Assembly: GCA_017995495.1 (NCBI GenBank)
Contig: JAGOIS010000010.1
Location: 1-19,131 of the forward strand
Source of the DNA: Candidatus Cloacimonadota bacterium
GTDB lineage: Bacteria > Cloacimonadota > Cloacimonadia > Cloacimonadales > Cloacimonadaceae
Length of the DNA stretch: 19,131 nucleotides
Direction of reading: 5' to 3'
The notes under the pieces are model-generated. The model was not told the DNA's origin. It searched no databases and was given only the letters and a program-made list of their open reading frames with translations. How positions within the stretch are numbered: the first letter of the stretch is position 1; each line of letters opens with the position of its first letter. This document shows positions 1 to 6,625 of this stretch, one piece after another. A program made the position numbers and the translations under genes.

Positions 1-24
1 ATACTACACTAAATGCCCTCCGAT

Positions 25-60
25 ACGTGGGAGCACAGCCCGGTGTTTCCCACGTTTTTT
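25..60 (+). terminator. Rho-independent terminator of an upstream gene outside the window
   Basis: ACGTGGGA (25-32) pairs perfectly with TCCCACGT (48-55). The stem can be extended by CAC/GTG (34-36 with 43-45) around a short loop, and a T run (55-60) follows directly. This is the classical intrinsic-terminator layout on the plus strand. No coding sequence is recognisable before it, so the terminated gene must lie left of the window. Confidence 0.8.
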
Positions 61-82
61 ATTAAGGGTAGGCGAAACCCAT

Positions 83-323
83 TTGAAGTTTTCGGTGACA
101 GAAGCTTGAAGTTTTCAGTGAAACAAATTTGAAGTTTTCGGTGACAGAAGCTTGAAGTTTTCGGTGATCCATTTGAAGTTTTCGGTGACAAAAGATTGAA
201 GTTTTCGATGACAGAAATTTGGGCTACTTAGGCACAAAATACCCTGTTTTTCCCCATTTGAAGTTTTCGGTGATCGGATTTGAAGTTTTCACTGACACAT
301 TACATAAAGTCTTCACTGTCACA
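83..323 (+). repeat. Iteron-like array of 18-bp direct repeats, about 23-bp period
   Basis: Eight copies of TTGAAGTTTTCGGTGACA or close variants start at 83, 106, 129, 152, 173, 196, 258 and 280. A ninth, degenerate copy lies around 304-323. Spacing is 23, 23, 23, 21, 23, 62 and 22 bp, about two helical turns, so most copies lie on a similar face of the helix. The core GAAGTTTTC is itself a small inverted repeat (GAA, three bases, TTC). Linkers are 4-5 bp and vary. Because 23 is not a multiple of three, the array is read in changing frames and cannot be a coding repeat. A protein-binding array is likely: a regulator site for the downstream operon, or an iteron-type origin. No replication initiator gene is visible nearby. 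Confidence 0.85.
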
Positions 324-386
324 ATAAATCAGGAGTAAAAGAATTGCCTGGCCGGATAAATATCCCAGAAAACCCAAAGATTTTTC

Positions 387-415
387 TTGACAGAATTGTG
401 GTGGTGTTATAGTTA
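387..415 (+). promoter_or_regulatory. Sigma-70-like promoter of the gntR-ABC-sppA operon
   Basis: A consensus TTGACA (387-392) is followed after 17 bp by TAGTTA (410-415). TATAGT at 408-413 is an alternative -10 with a 15-bp spacer. It is the best promoter in the non-coding region and lies about 50 bp before the GntR start codon. The -10 falls inside the palindrome at 402-427, so a protein bound there would block RNA polymerase. Confidence 0.6.
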
Positions 416-427
416 ACTACATCACCA
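402..427. promoter_or_regulatory. 26-bp palindromic operator, probable GntR autoregulatory site
   Basis: The half-site TGGTGTTATAGTT (402-414) mirrors AACTACATCACCA (415-427). Eleven of 13 base pairs are symmetrical about the central GTTAAC. It covers the -10 region and lies 38 bp before the start of a YtrA-type GntR gene. GntR-family repressors bind palindromes as dimers and commonly control their own operon. The symmetry is seen directly; the assignment to this regulator is inferred. Confidence 0.65.
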
Positions 428-464
428 TGATGATACAAGGTAACAATTTAATAGAGAGGTGGTT

Positions 465-839
465 ATGAAGATATTCAACGATGAAGCTCCGATTTACCTG
501 CAGCTTCGCAAGCACATCGAGGAGCTGATCCTCGACAGGGCGCTGTCCGAGGAGGCGGCGATCCCATCCATCCGGATCATGGCCAGGGATTATGAGCTTA
601 ACCCCATCACGGTGGGGAACGCCCTGAGTTCGCTGGTCGATGAGGGAGTTCTGTATAAAAAACGTGGTGTGGGGATCTTCGTGTCCAGGGGAGCGCGTGA
701 GCTGATCATCAGCGAGCGTGGCAAAGATTTCATCACGGACAGCCTCAAGCCGGTGCTGAAGAAAGCGCGGCAGCTCGAGCTGGCCAGAGAGGAAGTTATT
801 GAACTAACAAACTCTATATATGGAGGAAAGGATGAGTGA
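465..839 (+). CDS. GntR-family transcriptional regulator, YtrA subfamily
   Basis: A short (124-residue) DNA-binding regulator consisting of a GntR winged helix-turn-helix (about residues 8-75, with APIYLQLRKHIEELI, the IPSIR recognition region and the wing GVLYKKRGVGIFV) and a short helical tail of about 45 residues. It lacks a large ligand-binding domain, the hallmark of the YtrA subfamily, which usually represses an adjacent ABC transporter operon. That is the context here, since the ATPase gene overlaps its 3' end. I chose ATG 465 because the run AGAGAGG lies just before it; a GTG at 459 in the same frame would add only two residues and sits inside that ribosome site. It probably binds the palindrome at 402-427. 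The effector is unknown. Confidence 0.9.
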   Translation: MKIFNDEAPIYLQLRKHIEELILDRALSEEAAIPSIRIMARDYELNPITVGNALSSLVDEGVLYKKRGVGIFVSRGARELIISERGKDFITDSLKPVLKKARQLELAREEVIELTNSIYGGKDE

Positions 840-1689
840 AGCCATCTATAAAACCAGCAACCTGACCAAGTACTACGGCAAGTTCAGGGCGCTGGACGAC
901 GTCAATCTGAGCCTCGGCAGCGGCAAGATCATCGGCCTGCTGGGGAAGAACGGCGCGGGGAAATCCACCCTGATGCGCTGCCTGCTGGGATTTCTGAACC
1001 ACGAGGGCGAGATCCGGCTGGGAGACAGGGTTATCGATCACCGCGACCACCGCGTCTTCGAGGATGTGGCCTTCATTCCGGATGTGAGCGGATTGGACGA
1101 CCGCCTCACGGTGCAGCAGACGATCAGCTACATCCGGGGAGTGAACGACCGCTGGAACGACGAGAGAGCCCAAAAGCTGCTCTCGATCAGCAATCTGCCC
1201 CTCAACTTCAAGGTGGGGAAGCTCTCCAAGGGAATGAAGACCAAGCTCTATCTGCTGATCACCCTGTCTTTGGACGTGCGCTTCCTGCTGCTGGATGAAC
1301 CCACCCTAGGGCTGGACATCGCTTTCCGCAAGGAATTCTTCAACACCATTCTGGGGGAATTTTTCGATGAGACCAAGACCATACTGATCTCCACCCATCA
1401 GGCCGAGGAGGTGGAGGACCTGCTTCAAGAGGTGATCTTCATCGATAAAGGCAGGATACTCCTGCATGAGGAAATGGAAAACCTCAAATCCCGCCTGCGC
1501 GTGGTGAGCCTGCCCAACGACAGGCAGGACGAGATCATGAAGCACCATCCGCGCCTTGTTTCACGCACTCTGGGAGCGATCAGCGCGGTTTTGGACGCCA
1601 ACATCGACATTCCCGGCGCCAGCTATGGCCGGGCAAATCTCGCGGACATATTCCTGTCCGTGGTGGGAGGAACAGATGAAGCAGTGTAA
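832..1689 (+). CDS. ABC transporter ATP-binding protein, YtrB-like
   Basis: Cytoplasmic ATPase subunit (285 residues) of an ABC-2-type transporter. Visible motifs are Walker A GKNGAGKST (residues 38-46), signature LSKGM (131-135, a variant of LSGGQ common in this group), Walker B FLLLDEP with catalytic Glu156, the D-loop GLD and the switch His189 (STHQAEE). No clear Q-loop glutamine is seen; the region reads FIPDVSGLDD. ATG 832 is preferred over the in-frame ATG 820 because GGAGG (822-826) lies 5 bases before it. It overlaps the regulator by 8 bases and the permease by 14, showing translational coupling. In the YtrA/YtrB family such transporters respond to cell-envelope stress or antimicrobial compounds; the substrate cannot be read from the sequence. 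Confidence 0.9.
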   Translation: MSEAIYKTSNLTKYYGKFRALDDVNLSLGSGKIIGLLGKNGAGKSTLMRCLLGFLNHEGEIRLGDRVIDHRDHRVFEDVAFIPDVSGLDDRLTVQQTISYIRGVNDRWNDERAQKLLSISNLPLNFKVGKLSKGMKTKLYLLITLSLDVRFLLLDEPTLGLDIAFRKEFFNTILGEFFDETKTILISTHQAEEVEDLLQEVIFIDKGRILLHEEMENLKSRLRVVSLPNDRQDEIMKHHPRLVSRTLGAISAVLDANIDIPGASYGRANLADIFLSVVGGTDEAV

Positions 1690-2530
1690 AGCTCTCTTCA
1701 AAAAAGAATGGAACACCCACGGGAAGGCATTTCTGATCCCCCTTTGGGCGACAGGGGCGGTTTACGCCATCGCCTTGATCGGTTGGATCATCAGCCTGAT
1801 CAGGGGTCAGGGCATAACCTCGATGATGCAGATGCAAGGCATGCCTGCCGGATACGAAGCCCTCACTCTATATGGGACAACGGCGGGGGTGACAGCCTTG
1901 CTGGGCGTGGTGGCGATGATCACTGCCGCAATTCTGGCGGACAGCGTGATCAACGGCGGATTCAAGCGCCGCTGTGAAATTCTGCACTTCTCCCAGCCGG
2001 TGTCTTTCCTCAAGATAATCGGTAGCAAATTTCTGCTCATCAGCCTGGCCATGATCATTTTCTTTGGCCTGTTGTCACTTGTGAACGCCGTGGTGGTGAC
2101 CCTGCTTGGCCGCCTGCAGTTGTCCGCGGGTTTCCAATACGGGATGCTGGGATGGCTGCAGACCTTTGTGGCGATGAGCGTCACGATTCTCTTCATTTGC
2201 TCCCTGGCCTGGTTTTTCGCTGGCCTGTTCAAGCACAAATCCTTTTTGATGGGCCTGCTGGTTTTGCTGGGTATCGAGGTGGCCATCGCCGTCCTCAATT
2301 ACACTGCCGGCTGGCACATCCCCTCGCTGTTCGCATACCTGGGTGAGCTGCTCACGCTGCAGGTCGAATTCGATCCGGAAACTGCAAGCGCGCAAACCCC
2401 CAGTATCGATCAGATCATCAACCTGGGCTGGGACTCCATCCTTTCCGGGAAGACAGTTGTCAAGCTCGCGCTCAGCGCGGTCTTCACAGCTCTCGGGGCC
2501 TGGCTCTACAAGAACAGGGAACTATGCTGA
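1676..2530 (+). CDS. ABC-2-type transporter permease
   Basis: Membrane partner (284 residues) of the preceding ATPase. About six hydrophobic segments are visible, near residues 20-42, 68-90, 117-141, 158-184, 187-209 and 259-277, with a short amphipathic N-terminus (MKQCKALFKKEW) typical of ABC-2 permeases. ATG 1676 is chosen because GGGAGG (1665-1670) lies 5 bases upstream; the longer in-frame reading from 1556 lies inside the ATPase gene. It overlaps the ATPase by 14 bases, and an ATG at 2524 overlaps its end. One ATPase and one permease would give a homodimeric or 2+2 exporter. The substrate is unknown. Confidence 0.85.
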   Translation: MKQCKALFKKEWNTHGKAFLIPLWATGAVYAIALIGWIISLIRGQGITSMMQMQGMPAGYEALTLYGTTAGVTALLGVVAMITAAILADSVINGGFKRRCEILHFSQPVSFLKIIGSKFLLISLAMIIFFGLLSLVNAVVVTLLGRLQLSAGFQYGMLGWLQTFVAMSVTILFICSLAWFFAGLFKHKSFLMGLLVLLGIEVAIAVLNYTAGWHIPSLFAYLGELLTLQVEFDPETASAQTPSIDQIINLGWDSILSGKTVVKLALSAVFTALGAWLYKNRELC

Positions 2531-2709
2531 TGATTATTTCTATTGACAAGATTGCCCCGCAGGAAAAACAAACGAGTGAAGAACAGGGATTCACGCCCAC
2601 CGGCGTTTCCATCCTGTTGCTGAATGTTAATGACCAAGCAGACCAGCGGCGATCAGCCCCTGTGCTGTTCAAGCATGCAAAAGACAAGTCTTTTACCCTG
2701 GAGGTATAA
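2524..2709 (+). CDS. Possible small protein of 61 residues between permease and SppA
   Basis: The reading frame starts at ATG 2524, overlapping the permease stop by 7 bases, and ends at TAA 2707-2709, directly against the GTG of sppA. It exactly fills a 179-base gap in a tightly packed operon. The protein (MLMIISIDKIAPQEK...) has a hydrophobic first seven residues and a polar remainder, including a GVSILLLNV segment. I recognise no family. There is no strong ribosome site, so expression would rely on coupling to the permease. It may instead be a spacer; the exact fit favours a gene only weakly. Confidence 0.4.
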   Translation: MLMIISIDKIAPQEKQTSEEQGFTPTGVSILLLNVNDQADQRRSAPVLFKHAKDKSFTLEV

Positions 2710-5181
2710 GTGAAACCAAGCCTTTGGAGCCTCGCGCTCCTGCTCATCCTTCCCGTTCTGGCCTGCGCCCAGGCATCCGCGACGGACTGGAACGGACTGG
2801 ACCTTACAGACATGGATTATCCCACCGCCAGCATCGACAACCTCTTCATCCCCCTGGCCAACCCCTCTCTCTTGGGAACCGGCCACGCCAGCGGGCTGGG
2901 CTGGGCCCAAACCCTCGATGACTGGAAATTCCGCAAACACTACTGGCTGTTCGCCAATCTGGACAACCTCAGCTACAACTATGAATACACCAAGGATGAC
3001 GCTGACAACGGGGTGAATTTCCACACCCTGGCTTTGGGAACGGAGCTTCTGGGCAAAGAAGTTTTGCCCAATCTCTATGCCGGCACCCATTACCGCTGGA
3101 AAAACAGCCACATCCGGAAGGGGGAATGGCGCTCCGCCCTCACTTACAGGCCCCATGCCTCAACCTCCCTGGCCCTGCGTTTGGACCACCCCTATCAGCA
3201 ATCCCCAGTCTACCATGCCGGATTGTCCATACGTCCCCTGGCTTTCGTCAAGTCCATCCAGGACCACAGGCTGGAGCTGAGCGCGGATATCGATTACGAC
3301 AAGGACGGCGGCTCCGATTACGGATTCAACGACCTGGTGGTGGGCGCCCACACCCGCCTGCTGGACGGACTGAACATCGGCGCCTCCTACAATCTGGAAA
3401 AAGAAACCGCCTGGATGAATTTCAGCCTCAGCCTCGGCAAGCTGGACCTCGGCGCCATCGCCACCGGCAAGAGCGTCAGCGACAACATCGCCGTGCCCTA
3501 CGTCCATCTTACGGGCAACATCTTCCGTCCCTTCCTGGGCCTCACGGGCAAAAACTGGTATTCCCTGAAACTGGGCGGCGAGATCAAGACCTACGCCAGC
3601 CCCCAATACACGATCGGCAAGATCAGGATCATGGACGGCAGTGCCCGCAGCATAGAAGATGTGGTCAAGGATCTCGCCAAGGCCGGCGATGACCCATCCA
3701 TCCAGGGGATCCTGCTGAAGAATCCCAGTTTTTCCACTTCATATGGCCTTTTGCAGGAACTCACCGCCGCGATGCAGGATTTCAAGGCCAGGGGCAAAAA
3801 GATCGCCTTCTACTACGACAACGTGGGCAATGCCGGCTACACCTTTGCCGCCTCCGTGGCCGACGCCATCTATCTCAATCCCCTCGGAACGGTGGATCTG
3901 CGCGGGATCTCCGCCACCAGCCCCTATTTCAAGGAATTGCTGGACACCCTCGGCGTGGATGTGATGAATTTCCGCAGCCACAAATACAAAAACGCCGGCA
4001 ACATGTTCTCCGAACCCGAGATGACCGCGGCGGAACGCGAGGTTTACGACTCCATTCTGCAGAGCATCTACGACCAGATGGTGGCGGCGATGGCCGCGGG
4101 ACGGGGCTCCAAGCTCAAAGCCTCGGTCCAGGAAACCATCGACGCCGGACCCTACTTTCTGGCCGCCGACGCTCTGGAAGCCGGTTTGGTGGACAAGATC
4201 ATCTATGAGGATGAGCTCAACAAGCTGCTCAAGGAAGAGTTCGGCTTTGCCGCCACCAAGGGCAGTATCCCGGATTACATCGACTACAGCTGGGCTCAGC
4301 CCCGCGAACACCAGATCGCGGTGATCTATGCCCAGGGCAACATCGTGATGGGAAAGGGCGAACCCGGCAGCGTGATCGCCCATGAAAACACGGTCAAGCT
4401 CATCCGCGCCGCCCGCAAAAACCCCGCCTACAAAGGCATCATCCTCAGGGTGGACAGCGGCGGCGGCTCGGCCCAGGCTTCCGACATCATCCTGCGCGAA
4501 TTGCAGCTCGCCCAAACCGAGAACAAGAAACCCGTGGTGGTCTCCATGTCCGGCGTGGCCGGTTCCGGGGGCTATTACATCGCCTGCGGGGCGGACCGCA
4601 TAGTCGCCGATCCCGCCACTCTCACCGGTTCCATCGGGGTGATCGGGCTCATGTTCGCGCTACCCCGGCTCTACGACAAGATCGGCGTCAACTGGTCCAC
4701 CGTCAAAAAGGGCGCCAATTCTGATTTCGGAGCCACCCACCGGGTCTGGACCGAAGAGGAACAACGGCGGATGACGCATTATATAGAGGCCACCTATGAA
4801 GATTTCGTGCGCAAGGTGGACGCCGGACGCGACGGCCTGGATTACGACGCCGTGCACGCTATCGCCCAAGGGCGCGTCTGGACCGGCGAACAGGCCCTGG
4901 AAAACGGGCTCATCGACGCGCTCGGCGGCCTGGACAAGGCGGTGGAGGAAATGCGTGAACTCACCGCCATCAAAGGCCCCATCGCCCTCGTGGATGCCAC
5001 CAGCTCCAAGGAAGGCATGGTGATCAAACTCCAGAACAATCCCCTGGGCGGGATCCTCAAAAACGAGGTGTTGGATGAGTTCCTGGGAGAATACATCCGC
5101 GTTTACGAGATCTGGCGCGACTTTGGCGACGAATCCGCGCTGATGCTCACCCCGCTGCAACTGGGGAACATCCAGTTCTGA
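2710..5181 (+). CDS. sppA: Double-domain S49 peptidase (SppA type) fused to an N-terminal beta-barrel-like domain
   Basis: Secreted or envelope serine protease of 823 residues, much longer than E. coli SppA (about 620). It starts at GTG 2710, 5 bases after GGAGG. Residues 1-24 form a signal peptide; VLAC is a poor lipobox, so lipidation is possible but uncertain. Residues about 26-300 are rich in alternating hydrophobic/polar strands (LNIGASYNLE, WMNFSLSLG, LKLGGEIKTYA) and look like an outer-membrane beta-barrel. Two S49 domains follow: about 302-500 with the catalytic lysine K427 (HKYKNAG), and about 534-770 with the nucleophile S619 (VAGSGGYYIACG). This Lys/Ser split across two domains matches SppA, which cleaves signal peptides after their release. 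The fusion suggests a different location. It is the last gene of the GntR/ABC operon and is followed by a terminator. Confidence 0.88.
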   Translation: MKPSLWSLALLLILPVLACAQASATDWNGLDLTDMDYPTASIDNLFIPLANPSLLGTGHASGLGWAQTLDDWKFRKHYWLFANLDNLSYNYEYTKDDADNGVNFHTLALGTELLGKEVLPNLYAGTHYRWKNSHIRKGEWRSALTYRPHASTSLALRLDHPYQQSPVYHAGLSIRPLAFVKSIQDHRLELSADIDYDKDGGSDYGFNDLVVGAHTRLLDGLNIGASYNLEKETAWMNFSLSLGKLDLGAIATGKSVSDNIAVPYVHLTGNIFRPFLGLTGKNWYSLKLGGEIKTYASPQYTIGKIRIMDGSARSIEDVVKDLAKAGDDPSIQGILLKNPSFSTSYGLLQELTAAMQDFKARGKKIAFYYDNVGNAGYTFAASVADAIYLNPLGTVDLRGISATSPYFKELLDTLGVDVMNFRSHKYKNAGNMFSEPEMTAAEREVYDSILQSIYDQMVAAMAAGRGSKLKASVQETIDAGPYFLAADALEAGLVDKIIYEDELNKLLKEEFGFAATKGSIPDYIDYSWAQPREHQIAVIYAQGNIVMGKGEPGSVIAHENTVKLIRAARKNPAYKGIILRVDSGGGSAQASDIILRELQLAQTENKKPVVVSMSGVAGSGGYYIACGADRIVADPATLTGSIGVIGLMFALPRLYDKIGVNWSTVKKGANSDFGATHRVWTEEEQRRMTHYIEATYEDFVRKVDAGRDGLDYDAVHAIAQGRVWTGEQALENGLIDALGGLDKAVEEMRELTAIKGPIALVDATSSKEGMVIKLQNNPLGGILKNEVLDEFLGEYIRVYEIWRDFGDESALMLTPLQLGNIQF

Positions 5182-5206
5182 TCGCGCTGAATAATTAGAC
5201 AATGGC

Positions 5207-5236
5207 ACGGCCTGGAATCTCCGGGCCGTCTTTTTT
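5207..5236 (+). terminator. Rho-independent terminator after sppA
   Basis: A ten-pair stem (5207-5216 with 5220-5229, ACGGCC and GGA against TCC and GGCCGT, with one T-G wobble) closes a 3-base loop and is followed by C and six T residues (5231-5236). It lies 26 bases after the sppA stop and ends the left operon. Confidence 0.9.
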
Positions 5237-5310
5237 GACTAGGTGCGCAAAAGGCCGAAGATCCTGCTGGTATTACTGGCGTCCGACTTTCTGGCAGACA
5301 AACGGTTTTT

Positions 5311-5425
5311 CCGCCCTGATCCCCAGCTCACTCACCCCTTGGTAGCCTCCCCAAGACTTCCCGTTGGCTGAATGGGTTGTTAGGGAGAAGTTAACGGGAG
5401 TTGAGTGAGCCGGGGATCTGGGCGG
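5311..5425. repeat. 115-bp imperfect palindromic intergenic element
   Basis: The 24-base arm at 5311-5334 (begins CCGCCCTGATCCCC, ends GCTCACTCA) is the reverse complement of 5402-5425 with only two mismatches. The 67-base interior holds a further partial pairing, ACTTCCCGTT (5355-5364) against AACGGGAGTT (5393-5402). Overall it resembles a small dispersed intergenic hairpin such as a MITE- or REP-like unit. No second copy exists in the window, no transposase is near, and target-site duplications are not evident. Confidence 0.6.
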
Positions 5426-5642
5426 GGTGAGGTGGGGCCGACAGGTTCATGCGGGAGAAAGAGATACGCCATTTGGGAAAGCGCTGACTCCACTTTTTGC
5501 CCCCCCCCCAGAGCTTTCGGCCACATAACACACTGCCCGACAAGGGGATACTGGCGCTAGGAAAGATGATATCGGGCCAGAGTCAAGCGTGGGGGAGAGG
5601 CTTCCATCCTTCCCGGGTGCCCGTGGTTAAATGACGGACGTG

Positions 5643-5685
5643 TGATGTCCGGCTCATGGCCGCCCCGGTCGTAGGCTGGACATCA
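5643..5685. repeat. Hairpin downstream of the methyltransferase gene
   Basis: TGATGTCC (5643-5650) pairs with GGACATCA (5678-5685) and the stem continues for about four further pairs including two G-T wobbles, leaving a loop of about 19 bases. It lies 42 bases beyond the methyltransferase stop on the minus strand. It could slow or end transcription of that gene, but there is no T tract. Confidence 0.4.
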
Positions 5686-5726
5686 GATTTCCCTGGGTGG
5701 GGCTTGCACAAACGAGAGGGGGTTTG

Positions 5727-6518
5727 CTATGCTTGGAGTTTTTGCGCCACCACCAAGATTCCGGTGCCTGTTTTGTTGTTGGTCTTGAGGTCCAGGCGCA
5801 TCAGGATCTCCGCGAGGGGAAGGATGAGCAGATACCAGAGGGGGAGGATGGCCAGAAAGAGTTTGCTTTTGCCCAGCAGGGAGAGCGGCTGCCTGATCAG
5901 CAGGCGCCAGGCCAGGCTTCCCCAGGTCCCGTAGCTGTAAAGGCTTTCCAGGATCTCAAAGCCGCAGGTTCTCAGCTTTTCCTCCAGCTCCGCTTTGTTG
6001 TAACCGGGACGGACGTGTTCCTCCGTGAATTTGGCGGCTTCATCTGTATCCGAGGGGGTGGAGATGATCAGGATGGCTTTGTTGGCCATGGCGGTGTGGA
6101 AGTTTTTCAACGCGGCCAGGTCGTCCGGAATGTGTTCCAGGATGTCGATCGCGGTCACCAGGTCGTAGGAATTGCGGGGAATGAAATCCTGGAGGTCAGC
6201 CGCCTGCCAGGAAAACCTGCCGGGAAACCTTTGTTTGGCGTAGAGCGAAAAATCCGCCAGATAATCCCGCTTGAGGTCGGTAGCGAACACTTTGGCCCGA
6301 AGATGGTTTTTGAGCACATGCCACGAATACTGGCAGAATCCCGCTCCCGCGTCGTAATGGCGAAAGGCGTCGTCCGGGCCAAAATAGCTTTCCAGACAGC
6401 GTTTCACATACCTCTGGCGCAACAGCAGCAGGTCCAGCGCGCGGTAAAATATCTCCCTGGCCGGGGGCCAGGACCTTTGCAGTTTGGCGGCCTGGTCCTT
6501 GATCGGGTCGTATTCCAT
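5727..6518 (-). CDS. SAM-dependent class I methyltransferase with hydrophobic C-terminal segment
   Basis: A 263-residue methyltransferase of the Methyltransf_11/23 type. Seen are motif I DAGAGFCQYS (residues 56-65, binds S-adenosylmethionine), the acidic residue D81 (VFATDLKR) that would contact the ribose, and the post-motif region VTAIDILEHIPDD (121-133), as in UbiE/polysaccharide-type enzymes. Residues about 220-241 (LFLAILPLWYLLILPLAEIL) form one strongly hydrophobic stretch, suggesting membrane association and a lipid-linked substrate. The start ATG at 6516-6518 has AAGGAG 6 bases upstream. It is monocistronic on the minus strand and diverges from the PHP-gene operon across 107 bases. 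The substrate is unknown. Confidence 0.85.
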   Translation of the reverse strand: MEYDPIKDQAAKLQRSWPPAREIFYRALDLLLLRQRYVKRCLESYFGPDDAFRHYDAGAGFCQYSWHVLKNHLRAKVFATDLKRDYLADFSLYAKQRFPGRFSWQAADLQDFIPRNSYDLVTAIDILEHIPDDLAALKNFHTAMANKAILIISTPSDTDEAAKFTEEHVRPGYNKAELEEKLRTCGFEILESLYSYGTWGSLAWRLLIRQPLSLLGKSKLFLAILPLWYLLILPLAEILMRLDLKTNNKTGTGILVVAQKLQA

Positions 6519-6578
6519 CGGATACTCCTTGAGCTTGAAAATCCAGATTTGGCGTCTCGCGGAGAGCGCAAAATAATC

Positions 6579-6613
6579 ATTGACGATTTTGGGGGAGCCA
6601 GAAATACGTCAAT
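6579..6613. promoter_or_regulatory. Inverted repeat in the divergent intergenic region, possible operator
   Basis: ATTGACG (6579-6585) is mirrored by CGTCAAT (6607-6613), with three more symmetrical pairs inside (TTT 6588-6590 with AAA 6602-6604), centred at 6596. It ends 12 bases before the PHP-gene start, within the 107-base gap between divergent genes. TTGACG (6580-6585) could also be a -35, but no good -10 follows. A regulator site or a leader hairpin is possible. Confidence 0.35.
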
Positions 6614-6625
6614 AGAAAAGAGATT

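Larger units (their letters stand above)
5237..5726. other. 490-base gene-free stretch with palindromes and a C10 tract
   Basis: No reading frame here looks like a protein of a known family, and the stretch is convergent between the sppA terminator and the end of the minus-strand methyltransferase gene. It contains a 115-bp imperfect palindrome (5311-5425), a run of ten C (5500-5509) and a hairpin with arms TGATGTCC/GGACATCA (5643-5650 and 5678-5685). No T tract follows that last hairpin on either strand, so it is not an obvious intrinsic terminator. A weak bulged pairing (near 5533-5582) is also present. Confidence 0.6.

Noticed and set aside
9..191. 60-residue minus-strand reading frame with repeated SPKTS
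   Set aside because: It is a read-through of the 23-bp direct repeats. The same DNA unit is translated in different frames along its length, which shows no protein-level selection.
83..297. CRISPR array
   Set aside because: Gaps between repeat units are only 4-5 bases, apart from one larger interval, so there are no spacer-like sequences, and no cas genes are present.
2543..2566. Promoter before sppA from a TTGACA at 2543-2548
   Set aside because: No acceptable -10 occurs at 15-19 bases, and the gene is tightly packed behind the permease.
6580..6608. Sigma-70 promoter for the PHP operon from TTGACG at 6580
   Set aside because: The sequence 17 bases downstream (AATACG region) is a poor -10. 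The symmetry of the site suggests an inverted repeat instead.
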